A stretch of DNA of 54,035 nucleotides, from assembly GCA_023387815.1 (NCBI GenBank), contig JAEWHK010000061.1, positions 1 to 54,035 on the forward strand, given 5' to 3'. Shown one piece after another: positions 41,707 to 51,652 of the stretch. The notes beneath the pieces were generated by a model. That model had not been told where the DNA came from, made no database searches, and saw only the letters and a program-made list of their open reading frames with translations. The DNA comes from Pseudomonadota bacterium (GTDB lineage: Bacteria > Pseudomonadota > Gammaproteobacteria > Burkholderiales > Burkholderiaceae_B). A program made the position numbers and the translations under genes. Each line of letters begins with the position of its first letter. The first letter of the stretch is position 1.

Positions 41707-42582
41707 ATGTTTAACGTATCACATTCTTCTTCATCGGTTCCACTGTCCTTTCGGCTGACAGGCCTGGCCGCGTCACTCGCGCTCCTGACGGGAGCGGCCT
41801 GGCTGGGTACGCTGGATCTTACACCCCCCCTGGTGAGAGCGCAGGATGAGGCCGTCATGGTGTCGATTATCGATGAGCCTGTACGACAACCTCCGAAAGG
41901 AGAAGAAGTGGCTCCTGCACCCGAACCCGAGGTCCAGCCACCACCCCCGGAACCCGAGCCGGAGCCTGAACCAGAGCCCGAACCGGAACCTGAACCAACA
42001 CCGCCGCCCGAAGAAATCATTCCGCCTCCTGAACCGGTGCCGGACCCTGTTTATGAGCTCAAGCCAGAGCCTAAACCGGTAGTTGAGCCTAAGCCTGAGC
42101 CAAAACCAGAGCCCAAGCCAAAACCGAAGCCAAAACCAAAACCAAAACCCAAACCGAAGCCCAAACCCGAGCCTCGTCCGGAACCCAAGCCGGTGCAACC
42201 AGCGAATAATCTGTCCAACATCAAGATTGACCGGAACATTTCGCTCAAGCCCGTGGGGGTTCCCAATGGGTCCGAGTCGCGTCCTTCCGGCGGGCAGACC
42301 AATCTGGCGCCCAAGGTTGTCTCATCGGTCAGTTATCTGGTCAAGCCCAAACCTACCTATCCGCGTGCTGCAAAAATGCGCGGAGAGTCGGGTACCGTGC
42401 TGGTGCGCGTGCATATTACGACTGGCGGTTCAGTCAAGAGTGTGTCGTTGCAGAAAGGCCTGCCTTATGATTCGCTCAATGAAGCTGCTCTCAGTGCCGT
42501 AAGGCGCGCGCGTTTCCGACCCTATACAGAAAATGGCGTTCCTCGTGAATCCATTGCTGATGTACCTATTGTTTTTCAATAA
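41707..42582 (+). CDS. tonB: Energy transducer TonB
   Basis: Couples the proton motive force to outer-membrane transporters. N-terminal anchor (LTGLAASLALLTGAAWLG), then a very long Pro/Glu then Pro/Lys-rich spacer: PE repeats around residues 75-95, then about 55 residues of PKP/PEP repeats near 115-168. The C-terminal TonB fold follows (SYLVKPKPTYPRAAKMRGESGTVLVRVHI...ARFRPYTENGVPRESIADVPIVFQ). 291 residues. A TTG two codons upstream with AAGG at eight bases could be the true start. First gene of tonB-exbB-exbD. Confidence 0.95.
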   Translation: MFNVSHSSSSVPLSFRLTGLAASLALLTGAAWLGTLDLTPPLVRAQDEAVMVSIIDEPVRQPPKGEEVAPAPEPEVQPPPPEPEPEPEPEPEPEPEPTPPPEEIIPPPEPVPDPVYELKPEPKPVVEPKPEPKPEPKPKPKPKPKPKPKPKPKPEPRPEPKPVQPANNLSNIKIDRNISLKPVGVPNGSESRPSGGQTNLAPKVVSSVSYLVKPKPTYPRAAKMRGESGTVLVRVHITTGGSVKSVSLQKGLPYDSLNEAALSAVRRARFRPYTENGVPRESIADVPIVFQ

Positions 42583-42597
42583 AGGAATTTATTCATC

Positions 42598-43392
42598 ATG
42601 ACTACCCAATGGCTGTCATCCTCATTTATCGCGCTTGCGCAGGCGGTGCCCGAGACCGCACCTCATAGTCCCGGAATCATGGATTTTCTGCTCCAGAGTG
42701 ACATCGTGGGCAAAACTCTCTTTGGTATTCTGGTACTGATGGCGCTGGTGACCTGGTATCTCATTGTGGTCAAAGTGCTGATGAATATCAGCGGTACCCG
42801 ACGGGGCAACAAGTTTTTGCATCGTTTCTGGAACTCCCAGTCACTGGATCAGGTGGATCAGGATCTGCATAAATACGGTGCCCGTGATCCGTTCTCCCGA
42901 CTGGCTGATCAGGCGTTGCATGCGCGTGATCATCATTCCCGTTACGGCGCCAGCAATCTGGCAGAACTGGGCAGCAATTCCGAATTTGTTGCCCGCCGAA
43001 TGAAAAAAGTCATCGATGAGGAAACCGCGCAGGCCGAGAATGGCTTGTCTGTACTGGGTTCCATTGGTTCAACGGCACCGTTTGTTGGTCTTTTCGGTAC
43101 TGTATGGGGCGTTTACCACGCGCTGATTGGCATCGGTATGGCGGAAGCAGGCGTGACCATCAACAAGATTGCCGGTCCTGTTGGGGAAGCGTTGATCATG
43201 ACAGGTTTGGGTCTGGCAGTCGCCATCCCAGCGGTGCTGGCATACAACGCATTCGTACGTCGCAATCGTGTGATGCTTGCCAGACTGGATGCATTTGCAC
43301 ATGATCTTTACGCATTTGTGACCACAGGTCAGCAGTTCGAAAGCCAGAATTCCAAAGTGCGCAGCCTGCGCGGCGGCGGTGGTGGTCGATAG
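42598..43392 (+). CDS. exbB: Biopolymer transport protein ExbB
   Basis: Proton-channel subunit of the Ton motor. 264 residues, MotA/TolQ/ExbB family with three hydrophobic segments: near residue 45 (TLFGILVLMALVTWYLIVV), SIGSTAPFVGLFGTVWGVYHALIGI, and GEALIMTGLGLAVAIPAVLAYNAFVRR. The N-terminus is periplasmic and the large loop cytoplasmic. AAGGAA precedes the ATG; 15 bases after tonB. Confidence 0.95.
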   Translation: MTTQWLSSSFIALAQAVPETAPHSPGIMDFLLQSDIVGKTLFGILVLMALVTWYLIVVKVLMNISGTRRGNKFLHRFWNSQSLDQVDQDLHKYGARDPFSRLADQALHARDHHSRYGASNLAELGSNSEFVARRMKKVIDEETAQAENGLSVLGSIGSTAPFVGLFGTVWGVYHALIGIGMAEAGVTINKIAGPVGEALIMTGLGLAVAIPAVLAYNAFVRRNRVMLARLDAFAHDLYAFVTTGQQFESQNSKVRSLRGGGGGR

Positions 43393-43410
43393 GACAAACA
43401 GGAGATAGTC

Positions 43411-43956
43411 ATGGCTTTTGGAAGCTTTGATCAGAAAAATGGTTCGGCTCATCCGATGACCGAAATCAACATGGTTCCCTTGATTGATGTGATGCTGGTT
43501 CTGCTTGTGATTTTCATCATTACGGCACCATTGATGGCGCATTCAATCAAAATCGATCTGCCACAGGTCAGCAGCAAGCCCGTAGAGCAGGATCCGGTGA
43601 TAATCGATCTGGCCATGGACAAGAGTGGTGGGCTTTTCTGGAACGATGAGCCGGTCAATGTGAGTGACCTGCGGGAAATGTTTGTGAATGAGGGCAAACG
43701 TGATCCGCAGCCGGAACTGCGAATTCGTGCCGATGCCGATACGCGCTACGAAGAAATGGCCCAGGTGCTTTCCATGGCCAAGGGTTCCGGCCTGAAAAAG
43801 CTGGGGTTCATTACGCAGCCGGGTTCTGCTGATGCAGCTGCCAATAACGGCGCAGAGGGCGGCAATGCAGCGACAACACGTCCTTCCTCGCCAGCAGATT
43901 CCGGGACGTCGACACCGTCTTCAAGTGCCAGTGGCAAAGTGACACCGGCAAACTGA
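43411..43956 (+). CDS. exbD: Biopolymer transport protein ExbD
   Basis: Partner of ExbB. 181 residues: a short cytoplasmic N-terminus (AHPMTEINMVPLIDV), one transmembrane helix (MLVLLVIFIITAPLM) with the essential Asp in PLIDVMLVLLV, then a periplasmic domain (IRADADTRYEEMAQVLSMAKGSGLKKLGFIT). An unusual Ser/Thr/Ala/Asn-rich tail of about 40 residues follows, longer than in E. coli ExbD. AGGAGA precedes the ATG. Confidence 0.95.
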   Translation: MAFGSFDQKNGSAHPMTEINMVPLIDVMLVLLVIFIITAPLMAHSIKIDLPQVSSKPVEQDPVIIDLAMDKSGGLFWNDEPVNVSDLREMFVNEGKRDPQPELRIRADADTRYEEMAQVLSMAKGSGLKKLGFITQPGSADAAANNGAEGGNAATTRPSSPADSGTSTPSSSASGKVTPAN

Positions 43957-44003
43957 TCAGATTATCTCCGTAGTCTGAAGGGCCGCAGTGAGGTGCCCAA
44001 AAA

Positions 44004-44039
44004 AAAGGACTGGAACTTTTTTCAAGGTTCCAGTCCTTT
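44004..44039. terminator. Terminator between exbD and queH
   Basis: 13-bp perfect stem AAAGGACTGGAAC/GTTCCAGTCCTTT with a ten-base loop. An eight-T run follows on the minus strand, so it is best suited to queH; on the plus strand it can serve exbD more weakly. Confidence 0.85.
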
Positions 44040-44116
44040 CCCGTTTCAGGGCCGGGATTGATTACATTCCGATCAATCTGATCACGTTCACATTGATCAC
44101 ATCTGAAATCTTTGAA

Positions 44117-44788
44117 TCAGAGTGACTCTTCCTGCTTGCCGTAATATTTCACGCCAATTTTAATGCGATCGCGCCCCTGAGCGCGGCGATGGCGATTGGT
44201 ATCGCGCAGCGAATAAACACAGCCGCAATATTCCTGCTGGTAGAATTCTTCACGCTTGCTGATTTCGATCATCCGTGCCGAACCACCGCCTTTGCGCCAG
44301 TTATAGGTCCAGTAAACCAGTTCGGGGTAACGACCGGCAGCACGTTCACCGCAGCCATTGATCTGATTCATATCCTTCCAGCGCGAGATACCCAGTGAGC
44401 TGGTGATGGTATCGAAACCATGTTCATGCGCATACAGGGCTGTACGCTCAAAACGCATGTCAAAACACGCGGTACAGCGAATACCGCGTTCTGGTTCGTT
44501 TTCCATGCCTTTCACACGGTCGAACCAGTTATCGACATCGTAGTCTGCATCAATGAATTCGATGCCATGCTGTTCGGCAAAGCGTATGTTCTCTTCCTTG
44601 CGGATTTCGTATTCGCGCACAGGATGAATATTGGGGTTATAGAAAAAGATGGAGTAATTGATGCCCGATGCAAGCATGGCTTCCATGACTTCCCCGGAAC
44701 AGGGCGCGCAGCAGGAATGCAACAGCACTTTCTTGCGGCCGTCAGGCAGGGCGAGTTTCGGGCGTTCAATATTGGTGACAGTGACCAT
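44117..44788 (-). CDS. queH: Epoxyqueuosine reductase QueH
   Basis: Last step of tRNA queuosine synthesis: reduces epoxyqueuosine. 223 residues. Cysteine motifs for the Fe-S and metal sites: Cys26, Cys27, Cys30 (HSCCAPC), Cys105 and Cys108 (CTACFDMR), and QEYCGCVYS. Family motifs NPNIHPVREYEIRKEE and TSSLGISRWKD are present. This is the QueH (DUF208) type, not the cobalamin-dependent QueG. Monocistronic. Confidence 0.95.
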   Translation of the reverse strand: MVTVTNIERPKLALPDGRKKVLLHSCCAPCSGEVMEAMLASGINYSIFFYNPNIHPVREYEIRKEENIRFAEQHGIEFIDADYDVDNWFDRVKGMENEPERGIRCTACFDMRFERTALYAHEHGFDTITSSLGISRWKDMNQINGCGERAAGRYPELVYWTYNWRKGGGSARMIEISKREEFYQQEYCGCVYSLRDTNRHRRAQGRDRIKIGVKYYGKQEESL

Positions 44789-44855
44789 GGCGATATTGCA
44801 AATAATGTTCTCTAAGCCCTCATTTTAGGATATTTCACCCGAAATTTAAGCCAAA

Positions 44856-44888
44856 GCCTGAAAAATGCCTTTATTTTCAGGCCTTTTT
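44856..44888. terminator. Hairpin downstream of glnE
   Basis: GCCTGAAAA/TTTTCAGGC stem, 45 bases after the glnE stop. The six-T run is on the plus strand; leftwards there are only three, so it may be a weak terminator for glnE. Confidence 0.55.
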
Positions 44889-44926
44889 TGTTCTTCTGAA
44901 CGTCGATATTCGGATATCAGAATTAA

Positions 44927-47731
44927 TCAGGTGTTCTCGCCGAAAACCTCCGTCCACAATTTGCATACGGCATCGCGCTCTTCACTTAGCAGACTCGGAT
45001 CAATCCGCGCCTTTTCGTCTCCTTTCAGGCGAACCGCATGCTGCATACGGCGCAGGATACGATAGCTGTCGGCGGCCTTGCGGGCGTGTTCTGCATTGAG
45101 CAAACCCACTTCGCCGGCAATGTTGAGCAGGGCGATATTGCCCAGATTCTCCAGCAATTGCTTGTGCTTGCGTGAATAGGCCAGAACACAATATTGCGTA
45201 ATGAATTCGATATCCACCATGCCGCCGTGATCATGCTTGACATCAAACAGCTCGGTTTTGTTGGGATGGCCGGCGCGGATCTTCGCACGCATTTCAATAA
45301 CTTCCTTCCGGAGCTTTTCCGGATCTCGTTCCAGCAGCAGGATGTCGCGGCGAATGCGCTCAAAGGTTTTGCCAATGTCAGGGTCTCCTGCGGAAAAGCG
45401 CGCACGGGTCAGGGCCTGGTGCTCCCAGACCCAGGCGTGCTCACGCTGATACTTTTCAAAAGTATCCACAGAAACGGCCAGCAGACCGGCATCGCCATCC
45501 GGGCGAAGTCGCAGATCCGTTTCGTATAGCCGGCCTGAGGAGGTCATGCTGGATAACCAGGTACTCAGACGACGACCAAGTTTGGCATAGACCTCCAGGG
45601 CATAATCGCCCGGGTCGTCAAATAGAAGCACCAGATCCAGGTCGGAGGCGTAGCCCAGTTCCTTGCCGCCGAGCTTGCCGTAAGCGATGACGGCAAATTT
45701 TGGCATGTCGTAGATCGGGTCGCCTGGCTTGATTTCTTTGGGCCGTACACGGGGCCAGACGCGTTTCAGGCTTTCCTGCAACAAGGCATCGGCCAGCGCT
45801 GAGAGCTGGTCAGCCAGTTTTTCAACAGTCGGTTCACCTTCCAGATCCTGAGCTAGCAGCTGAAAGCTGATCTGCTTCTGCACATCGCGCATGACATTCA
45901 TCTGCTGTTCAACGTCGGGTGTGCCGTCCTGCAGGACGCAGGCATCCAGCTCCTTTTCAAGCTGCTTTGCGCTTTGCTCGATATTGACGGGTTCCATCAG
46001 GCTGTTCCACTCGATCAGGCTATCCAGCAATATCGGATTGGCCGTCAGGTAGCTTGCTGCCCAGGGACTGGCAGCCATGATTCTGGCTACGCGCGCCAGC
46101 GTGTCAGGAAATTCGGCCAGCAGGGCAATATAGGAACTGCGTTGTGCAATGGTTTCAATCAGGTCGAACAGTCTTGCGCAGGCCGTATTGGGCAATGGTG
46201 TGCGTGATGCGGCCTCCACGACCAGCGGCAGAAGTTTCTCCAGCCTTGCCCGTCCACTGTTTGACAGAGCGCGAATGCGCGAACTGTCCAGCAACGATTC
46301 CAGTCTGTGTTCCACATCATCGGGATCATGTTCTGCAAATTGCTGTTTGATAATCTGTTCAAGATCGCGATCCTGTCCGCTTTCACTGACATTGGACTGT
46401 GTCTGCTGTCCGTTGCTCTGATCGTCATTCAGTCCGGCGATCCGGAAAGCATCGCGGAAGGTATCGGCCACGAATTTGCGGTGCTCTGCGAGCTTTGCGG
46501 TGAAGTCCTCGAGCGTGTAGCCCATCACAGTGGCCAGTGCAGCCATTTTCTCTTCGTCATTGGGCAACAAATGGGTCTGTTCGTCTTCGCGATATTGCAG
46601 GAAGTGTTCAACGCGCCGCAAGTAACGGTAGGCGGCTTCGAGTTTCTCACCGGTCTCCTGATTGATCAGACCAGCCCGCACTTCCGCGTGCAATGCCTTG
46701 ATCAGGCACTGTTCCTGAATGGTGGGAAGTCGACCACCCTTGATCAGCTGGGATAACTGGACCACAAATTCGATTTCGCGGATTCCGCCTTCACCCAGCT
46801 TGATATTGTGTACGGTATCGACGCCATTTTTGGAAAGGGCACGGCGCTGCCAGTCCTGGCGTATCCGCTCGCGCAGCTGACGCAGTGACGCCAGCGTATC
46901 GAAGTCGAAATATTTCCGGTAAATAAAAGGCAGGCGCAGACTTTCCAGCTGCTGTTCAAACGGTTCCGGATCACTGCCTTCAAGCGCCTTGACGTGAATG
47001 ATGCGCGCCTTGAGCCACGCGTAGCGTTCCCATTCCCGACCCTGGGCGATGAGATAATGTTCCAGCGCCTCCAGGCTCCAGGCCAGCGGACCGGAATCAC
47101 CATCAGGGCGCAGGCGCAGGTCAGTGCGAAAGACCTGTCCATTGGCATCCTGGTCGGAGAGAATCGGCATCATGCGTCGGGTAAGCCGGCCATAGAACTC
47201 ATGATAGCTGAGCGGGCGTCGCCCGGTCGTTTCGCCTTCTTCAGGATAGAGCATGATCAGATCGATATCCGAGGAGACATTCAACTCGTAACCCCCCAGC
47301 TTGCCCATGCCAAGAATGATCATTTCCATGGGTTTGCCCGTGGCGGGATCTGTGGGAATGCCATGCACTTCCGTCATCTCGTTCATGACGCTGGTGTAGG
47401 CCTGACGAACCGCAAAGTCGGCCAGGAATGACATTGCATGGGTGATTTCTTCCAGTGGCGCATCGCCGCCCGTGTCCCGGACGACCAGAACATCAAAGAT
47501 ACGGCTGCGCAGCTTGCGAAGAATGGCGCGACATTGCTCCACATCCCAGCGCTCGGCGGGTGCGTTGATTTCTGTCGCGATCTCCTGCGCCCATTGCGTG
47601 ATGCGCTCCGATGTCAGCGGTTCGGCGGCGTCCTCGCGCAGGCGTGTCTCAAGTTCAGGCCTGACGCTCACGCGCCGACGCAGATGGCCGGACCAGGCAA
47701 GGGCCTTTTGCAGGGTTTGGATACAATTCAT
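44927..47731 (-). CDS. glnE: Glutamine synthetase adenylyltransferase / adenylyl-removing enzyme
   Basis: Bifunctional enzyme that switches glutamine synthetase off and on by AMP transfer and removal. 934 residues, near E. coli GlnE (946). Two nucleotidyltransferase domains are visible: MGKLGGYELNVSSDIDLIMLYPE (about 141-163) and YGKLGGKELGYASDLDLVLLFDD (about 685-710), each with the DxD pair, and family motifs TDLRLRPDG in both halves and GEGGIREIEF. Divergent from yhdP, with a 92-base shared promoter gap. Confidence 0.96.
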   Translation of the reverse strand: MNCIQTLQKALAWSGHLRRRVSVRPELETRLREDAAEPLTSERITQWAQEIATEINAPAERWDVEQCRAILRKLRSRIFDVLVVRDTGGDAPLEEITHAMSFLADFAVRQAYTSVMNEMTEVHGIPTDPATGKPMEMIILGMGKLGGYELNVSSDIDLIMLYPEEGETTGRRPLSYHEFYGRLTRRMMPILSDQDANGQVFRTDLRLRPDGDSGPLAWSLEALEHYLIAQGREWERYAWLKARIIHVKALEGSDPEPFEQQLESLRLPFIYRKYFDFDTLASLRQLRERIRQDWQRRALSKNGVDTVHNIKLGEGGIREIEFVVQLSQLIKGGRLPTIQEQCLIKALHAEVRAGLINQETGEKLEAAYRYLRRVEHFLQYREDEQTHLLPNDEEKMAALATVMGYTLEDFTAKLAEHRKFVADTFRDAFRIAGLNDDQSNGQQTQSNVSESGQDRDLEQIIKQQFAEHDPDDVEHRLESLLDSSRIRALSNSGRARLEKLLPLVVEAASRTPLPNTACARLFDLIETIAQRSSYIALLAEFPDTLARVARIMAASPWAASYLTANPILLDSLIEWNSLMEPVNIEQSAKQLEKELDACVLQDGTPDVEQQMNVMRDVQKQISFQLLAQDLEGEPTVEKLADQLSALADALLQESLKRVWPRVRPKEIKPGDPIYDMPKFAVIAYGKLGGKELGYASDLDLVLLFDDPGDYALEVYAKLGRRLSTWLSSMTSSGRLYETDLRLRPDGDAGLLAVSVDTFEKYQREHAWVWEHQALTRARFSAGDPDIGKTFERIRRDILLLERDPEKLRKEVIEMRAKIRAGHPNKTELFDVKHDHGGMVDIEFITQYCVLAYSRKHKQLLENLGNIALLNIAGEVGLLNAEHARKAADSYRILRRMQHAVRLKGDEKARIDPSLLSEERDAVCKLWTEVFGENT

Positions 47732-47823
47732 GGCAAGTCAGTGTGATGAATGGGATGCTGTATATAATAATACCCGAACCCGCAGGCCCCATGAACAGAC
47801 CGAAGTCCAATGAGAACCACTGA

Positions 47824-50800
47824 GTGAATTTGCCGTACCGACTGCTGAAAACTGCCGGCATCGTCCTGCTTGCGCTACTCGCTCTGGTTGTGGCTGCGCT
47901 GCTGGCCTTACGTTTTCTGCTTGCCCCAAACATCGATTACTTTCGTCCCCAGTTTGAACAGCGCCTGAGCGCGGAAACGGGACAAAAGGTCAGCGTAAAG
48001 AAACTCGCCATTGACTGGGCGGGCATTGTTCCACGCCTAAGGCTCAGTCAGCTGCAGATTGCCGAAAGCGACACCGGGAATCGCGAAGAACAGGACAGTA
48101 CAAAGCTTGCGGCGCCGATGCTGAGCATTGGAGAAGCGTTTGCCAGTGCCGACTGGAAACAGGCGCTGCACGGACGGCTTGATCCTGCCTGGGTTGAAAT
48201 CCGTGACATCCATCTGAATGTGACGCGTGATCGTATGGGCAGGATCTGGGCGCTGGGACGCAGACTGGATAACGATAATATCAATTCCACGCCAACTGCC
48301 GTGGATGCGGCCAACGTGAATCTGGAGCCGGTCTCGGATCTGCTTGAACGCCTGCCAGATATGACGGTTCTGAATGGGAGTGTGTCCTGGAATGATGCAA
48401 CCCGGGCAGACGCCGGTCCCTTTACGCTTTCAGATTTCACCCTACAGCTGAATCGCAACGGCGGCAAGCGCATTCTGAGCGCCAGTGCGAGGCTGCCGAA
48501 AGCGGCCGGTCAATCCATTCAGTTGCTGGGTAATTTGCAGCAGGATACCTCCGCAGCCGCTCATCCGGCTACCTGGTCGGGTCATCTTCGAGTGTCAGTC
48601 ATAAAACTGGATATGATGGCGGCCCGGCCCTGGTTCGATATTCCTGAAAAAGTGAAATCCGGCGCGGTATCGCATGCTGTCGTCGATATGGAAGTGGTTC
48701 AGAACCTGCCGCGCGACATGGTTGTTGCCTACGGCCTGGAGAATATTCGTGTCGAAGATCATGTTCGAAATCATGAATTTGTTATCGCCGCGGACAGTCT
48801 GACCGCAAGGCTGAGCTCATCGTTCACAAGTGTGATCAACGAATTCAACCGCTGGCGTTTGCCGGAAACGCAATTGCCGGCAGGTGGTCGGTTGCAGTAT
48901 CGGCCGGTGAAGTTTGAGTCCACGGTCAAGGGTTTTTATTACAAGGACGCAGTTGTCTTCGAAAATCCCATACACATTGATCAGGCGAGCGTCGCGGGTA
49001 ATTTCGGTCGTGATGATCAGCAGGAGCCCAAAGTCAACTTTGACCGGGCCTCGGTGTCCAATGAGGATCTGCAGCTACAGGGAAAGGGCAGCTGGCGCTT
49101 TGATGAGAACAGTGACAATGGGATTGTCGATCTGACCGGAACGCTGGGCAATGTGTCTTTGCCCAACCTGCATAATTACCTGCCCAATGTCATGGATGCA
49201 GATGCGCGCCAATGGCTTAAGAACGCATTCGAAAAGGGCCGGTTATCAGATGCGCAGTTCCGTTTGAAGGGAGTCGTTGATGATTTTCCCTATGGTCTGG
49301 CACCCGATGCAGGAAATTTTCTGCTGGAAGGCAGCTATGAAAATTTGCTTCTGAATTATCACCAGAAAGAGATTCGAGGGAAGCGATGGCCGGTTGTCAA
49401 CTCCGACAATGGCAGGATCCATTTTCGAAATGACGAAATCATCATCGATTCAGCCCAGGCATTTTATGCCATGCCTGAAGGTCAGCGTCTGAATCTGGAT
49501 TCCTTTCATGGGGTAGTCTCCAGTCTGGAAAAGAATACGACGGTGGATATTCAGGCGAGTGCTCGAGGCAGGGCAGAGGATTTTCTGACATTTACCCATA
49601 TCAGTCCGCTGGGTGATCTGATCAACAATGTTCTGAATGAGGCCGAGGCCAGTGGGCAGTGGACAATCCCGCTGACGTTGCACATTCCCGTTCTGGATGC
49701 CGATAATTCCACGATTTCGGGTTCCATTCAGTTTGATAACAGTCGATTTCGCCTGACACCGGACTTTCCCTGGGCATCCGCGCTGCACGGCGTCATGACG
49801 TTCAACGAAAGCGAATTGATGGCAAAGAGTGTGACAGGAACCATGCTGGGTGGCAAGGTGGTGCTGGACGGCCCGATAGGCACGCCCGGCAAGCCGTTGT
49901 CGATTCAGGGCGATCTGACCGCCGAGGGTCTGAAGGAAATGATACCGGTACGCGGAATGAACCGGATCACCGGAGGAACAACCTATACCAGCCTGGTTCA
50001 TTTCTTTACCGGTGGCAGAGTCAAAGTTGATTTCAAATCGAATCTGGCCGGGCTGGCTATGCGCTTTCCTGACGGCATGGGCAAGCCCGCAGCGGCACGC
50101 TGGCCGACAATCATTACCTGGCGTCCCTCCGAAGGCAACCGGGACAATGGGAAACGTTATCTGGAAATCAATATTGAAGGGTCACGTACTCAGGCGATCT
50201 TTGAGCATGACGTCAATACTGAGCGCGGGCCGTATTTCAGTCGTGGAACCATCGGGATGAGCAGGCCTGCCAGACTGGGATCGGCAGGACTCACCATTCT
50301 TGCCAAAAATCCGACAGTGGACACCGGAGCCTGGGAAGCAGTGACCGAGGAGTTTTCCGACAGAACGGCGGGTGGCGATGGAAGACAGACGCTGCCTGAT
50401 GTCTCGCGCGTGGACATAGAAACGGATGCCCTGCAGATCAAGGATCAGACTCTGACTGCAGCCCGACTGATGGCGCAAAAGGACGGTAAGCAATGGGCGC
50501 TGACATTGAATTCTGATCAGGCCAAGGGTTCCGGCACCTGGGTGCCTGCATCCGGAAAAAGTGATTCGGGAAGCCTGGTGGTCAGGCTGGACAGTCTGAA
50601 CGTGATTCGCACTCCTTCGCAGAATGCGAACGGTACTGATGCGGCTGCAGGTACGGGTACAGAAACGACTTCAGCCGCGAAAAGCAAGGGATCGCGACTG
50701 CCGCGGCTGGACCTGGCAGTCAAAAAGCTGACCGTTTATGGAATGGAGATGGGTCAGCTGATTCTCAAGGGGTATCAGCCCGCGGGCTCTGACGACTGGA

Positions 50801-51576
50801 AGCTGGACTATTTCAGTCTTGTCAATCCCGGCGGATCCCTGGCAGCACAGGGTTCGGTCAGCCAGCAGGGCCGAAACAAAGACCTGGATATGAAAGGCAA
50901 AATTGTTGTATCGGATCTGGGCAAGTTTCTGGAAACGTATCAGCTGGGCGGTGTCATCCAGAATGGCAAAGGCACCATCGATATGGATGTTGCATGGAAA
51001 AACATGCAGGATATGGACATTGCGACCCTGAATGGAAATCTGAATGCAGAACTGAAGGATGGTCGCCTCGAAAGTGTCAAATCTTCTGCCGTCAAGGCGC
51101 TGGAGCTCCTGTCATTGCAGTCGTTCCGGCGGTTGCCTCGCTTTGGTCAGACCCTGGGCAATTCAATGCAGGAAGGACTCAGTTTTGATACCGTGCGCAG
51201 CCGCCTGCGCTTTGATTCGGGCAGACTGTTCGTCGATGATTTTCGGCTTAACGGTCCCTCATCGGCGATTGTCGCATCGGGAATGACGAATCTGAAAACT
51301 GAGAGTCTGGATTTTCAGGCAGTTGTCGTGCCAAAACTGGATGTCAGCGGCGCGTCAGTTCTTGCCGGAACCATTGTTAATCCTGCCGTGGGCGTGGGTG
51401 CATTCCTGACGCAATGGCTGCTTCAGGCGCCTTTGCAGCGCGCGCTGACCATGCGCTACCATGTGACAGGCAACTGGACAGAACCGCTGTTGAATGACGT
51501 GCCACTCCCCTCGGAAACCGAGCTCAAGGCCAGTGATCCTGACAGCCGCATTGACGATCTGTATCGCAGTCATTGA
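47824..51576 (+). CDS. yhdP: YhdP family AsmA-like envelope protein
   Basis: 1250 residues starting at GTG, close to E. coli YhdP (1266). N-terminal transmembrane anchor (TAGIVLLALLALVVAALLALRFLL), then a long periplasmic beta-rich body of repeating-groove type, with the C-terminal AsmA-like part (GKGTIDMDVAWKNMQDMDIATLNGNLNAELKDGRLESVKSSAVKALELLSLQ). YhdP, TamB and YdbH form bridges for phospholipid transport to the outer membrane in E. coli. TATAAT near 47764 may be the promoter. Confidence 0.94.
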   Translation: MNLPYRLLKTAGIVLLALLALVVAALLALRFLLAPNIDYFRPQFEQRLSAETGQKVSVKKLAIDWAGIVPRLRLSQLQIAESDTGNREEQDSTKLAAPMLSIGEAFASADWKQALHGRLDPAWVEIRDIHLNVTRDRMGRIWALGRRLDNDNINSTPTAVDAANVNLEPVSDLLERLPDMTVLNGSVSWNDATRADAGPFTLSDFTLQLNRNGGKRILSASARLPKAAGQSIQLLGNLQQDTSAAAHPATWSGHLRVSVIKLDMMAARPWFDIPEKVKSGAVSHAVVDMEVVQNLPRDMVVAYGLENIRVEDHVRNHEFVIAADSLTARLSSSFTSVINEFNRWRLPETQLPAGGRLQYRPVKFESTVKGFYYKDAVVFENPIHIDQASVAGNFGRDDQQEPKVNFDRASVSNEDLQLQGKGSWRFDENSDNGIVDLTGTLGNVSLPNLHNYLPNVMDADARQWLKNAFEKGRLSDAQFRLKGVVDDFPYGLAPDAGNFLLEGSYENLLLNYHQKEIRGKRWPVVNSDNGRIHFRNDEIIIDSAQAFYAMPEGQRLNLDSFHGVVSSLEKNTTVDIQASARGRAEDFLTFTHISPLGDLINNVLNEAEASGQWTIPLTLHIPVLDADNSTISGSIQFDNSRFRLTPDFPWASALHGVMTFNESELMAKSVTGTMLGGKVVLDGPIGTPGKPLSIQGDLTAEGLKEMIPVRGMNRITGGTTYTSLVHFFTGGRVKVDFKSNLAGLAMRFPDGMGKPAAARWPTIITWRPSEGNRDNGKRYLEINIEGSRTQAIFEHDVNTERGPYFSRGTIGMSRPARLGSAGLTILAKNPTVDTGAWEAVTEEFSDRTAGGDGRQTLPDVSRVDIETDALQIKDQTLTAARLMAQKDGKQWALTLNSDQAKGSGTWVPASGKSDSGSLVVRLDSLNVIRTPSQNANGTDAAAGTGTETTSAAKSKGSRLPRLDLAVKKLTVYGMEMGQLILKGYQPAGSDDWKLDYFSLVNPGGSLAAQGSVSQQGRNKDLDMKGKIVVSDLGKFLETYQLGGVIQNGKGTIDMDVAWKNMQDMDIATLNGNLNAELKDGRLESVKSSAVKALELLSLQSFRRLPRFGQTLGNSMQEGLSFDTVRSRLRFDSGRLFVDDFRLNGPSSAIVASGMTNLKTESLDFQAVVVPKLDVSGASVLAGTIVNPAVGVGAFLTQWLLQAPLQRALTMRYHVTGNWTEPLLNDVPLPSETELKASDPDSRIDDLYRSH

Positions 51577-51652
51577 ATTTTCTGTCGTGATAGCGGGCTT
51601 TCGTTGCAAAACCCGCAGAATGTCCCGATCCACAATTTGATGAATATTTGAC

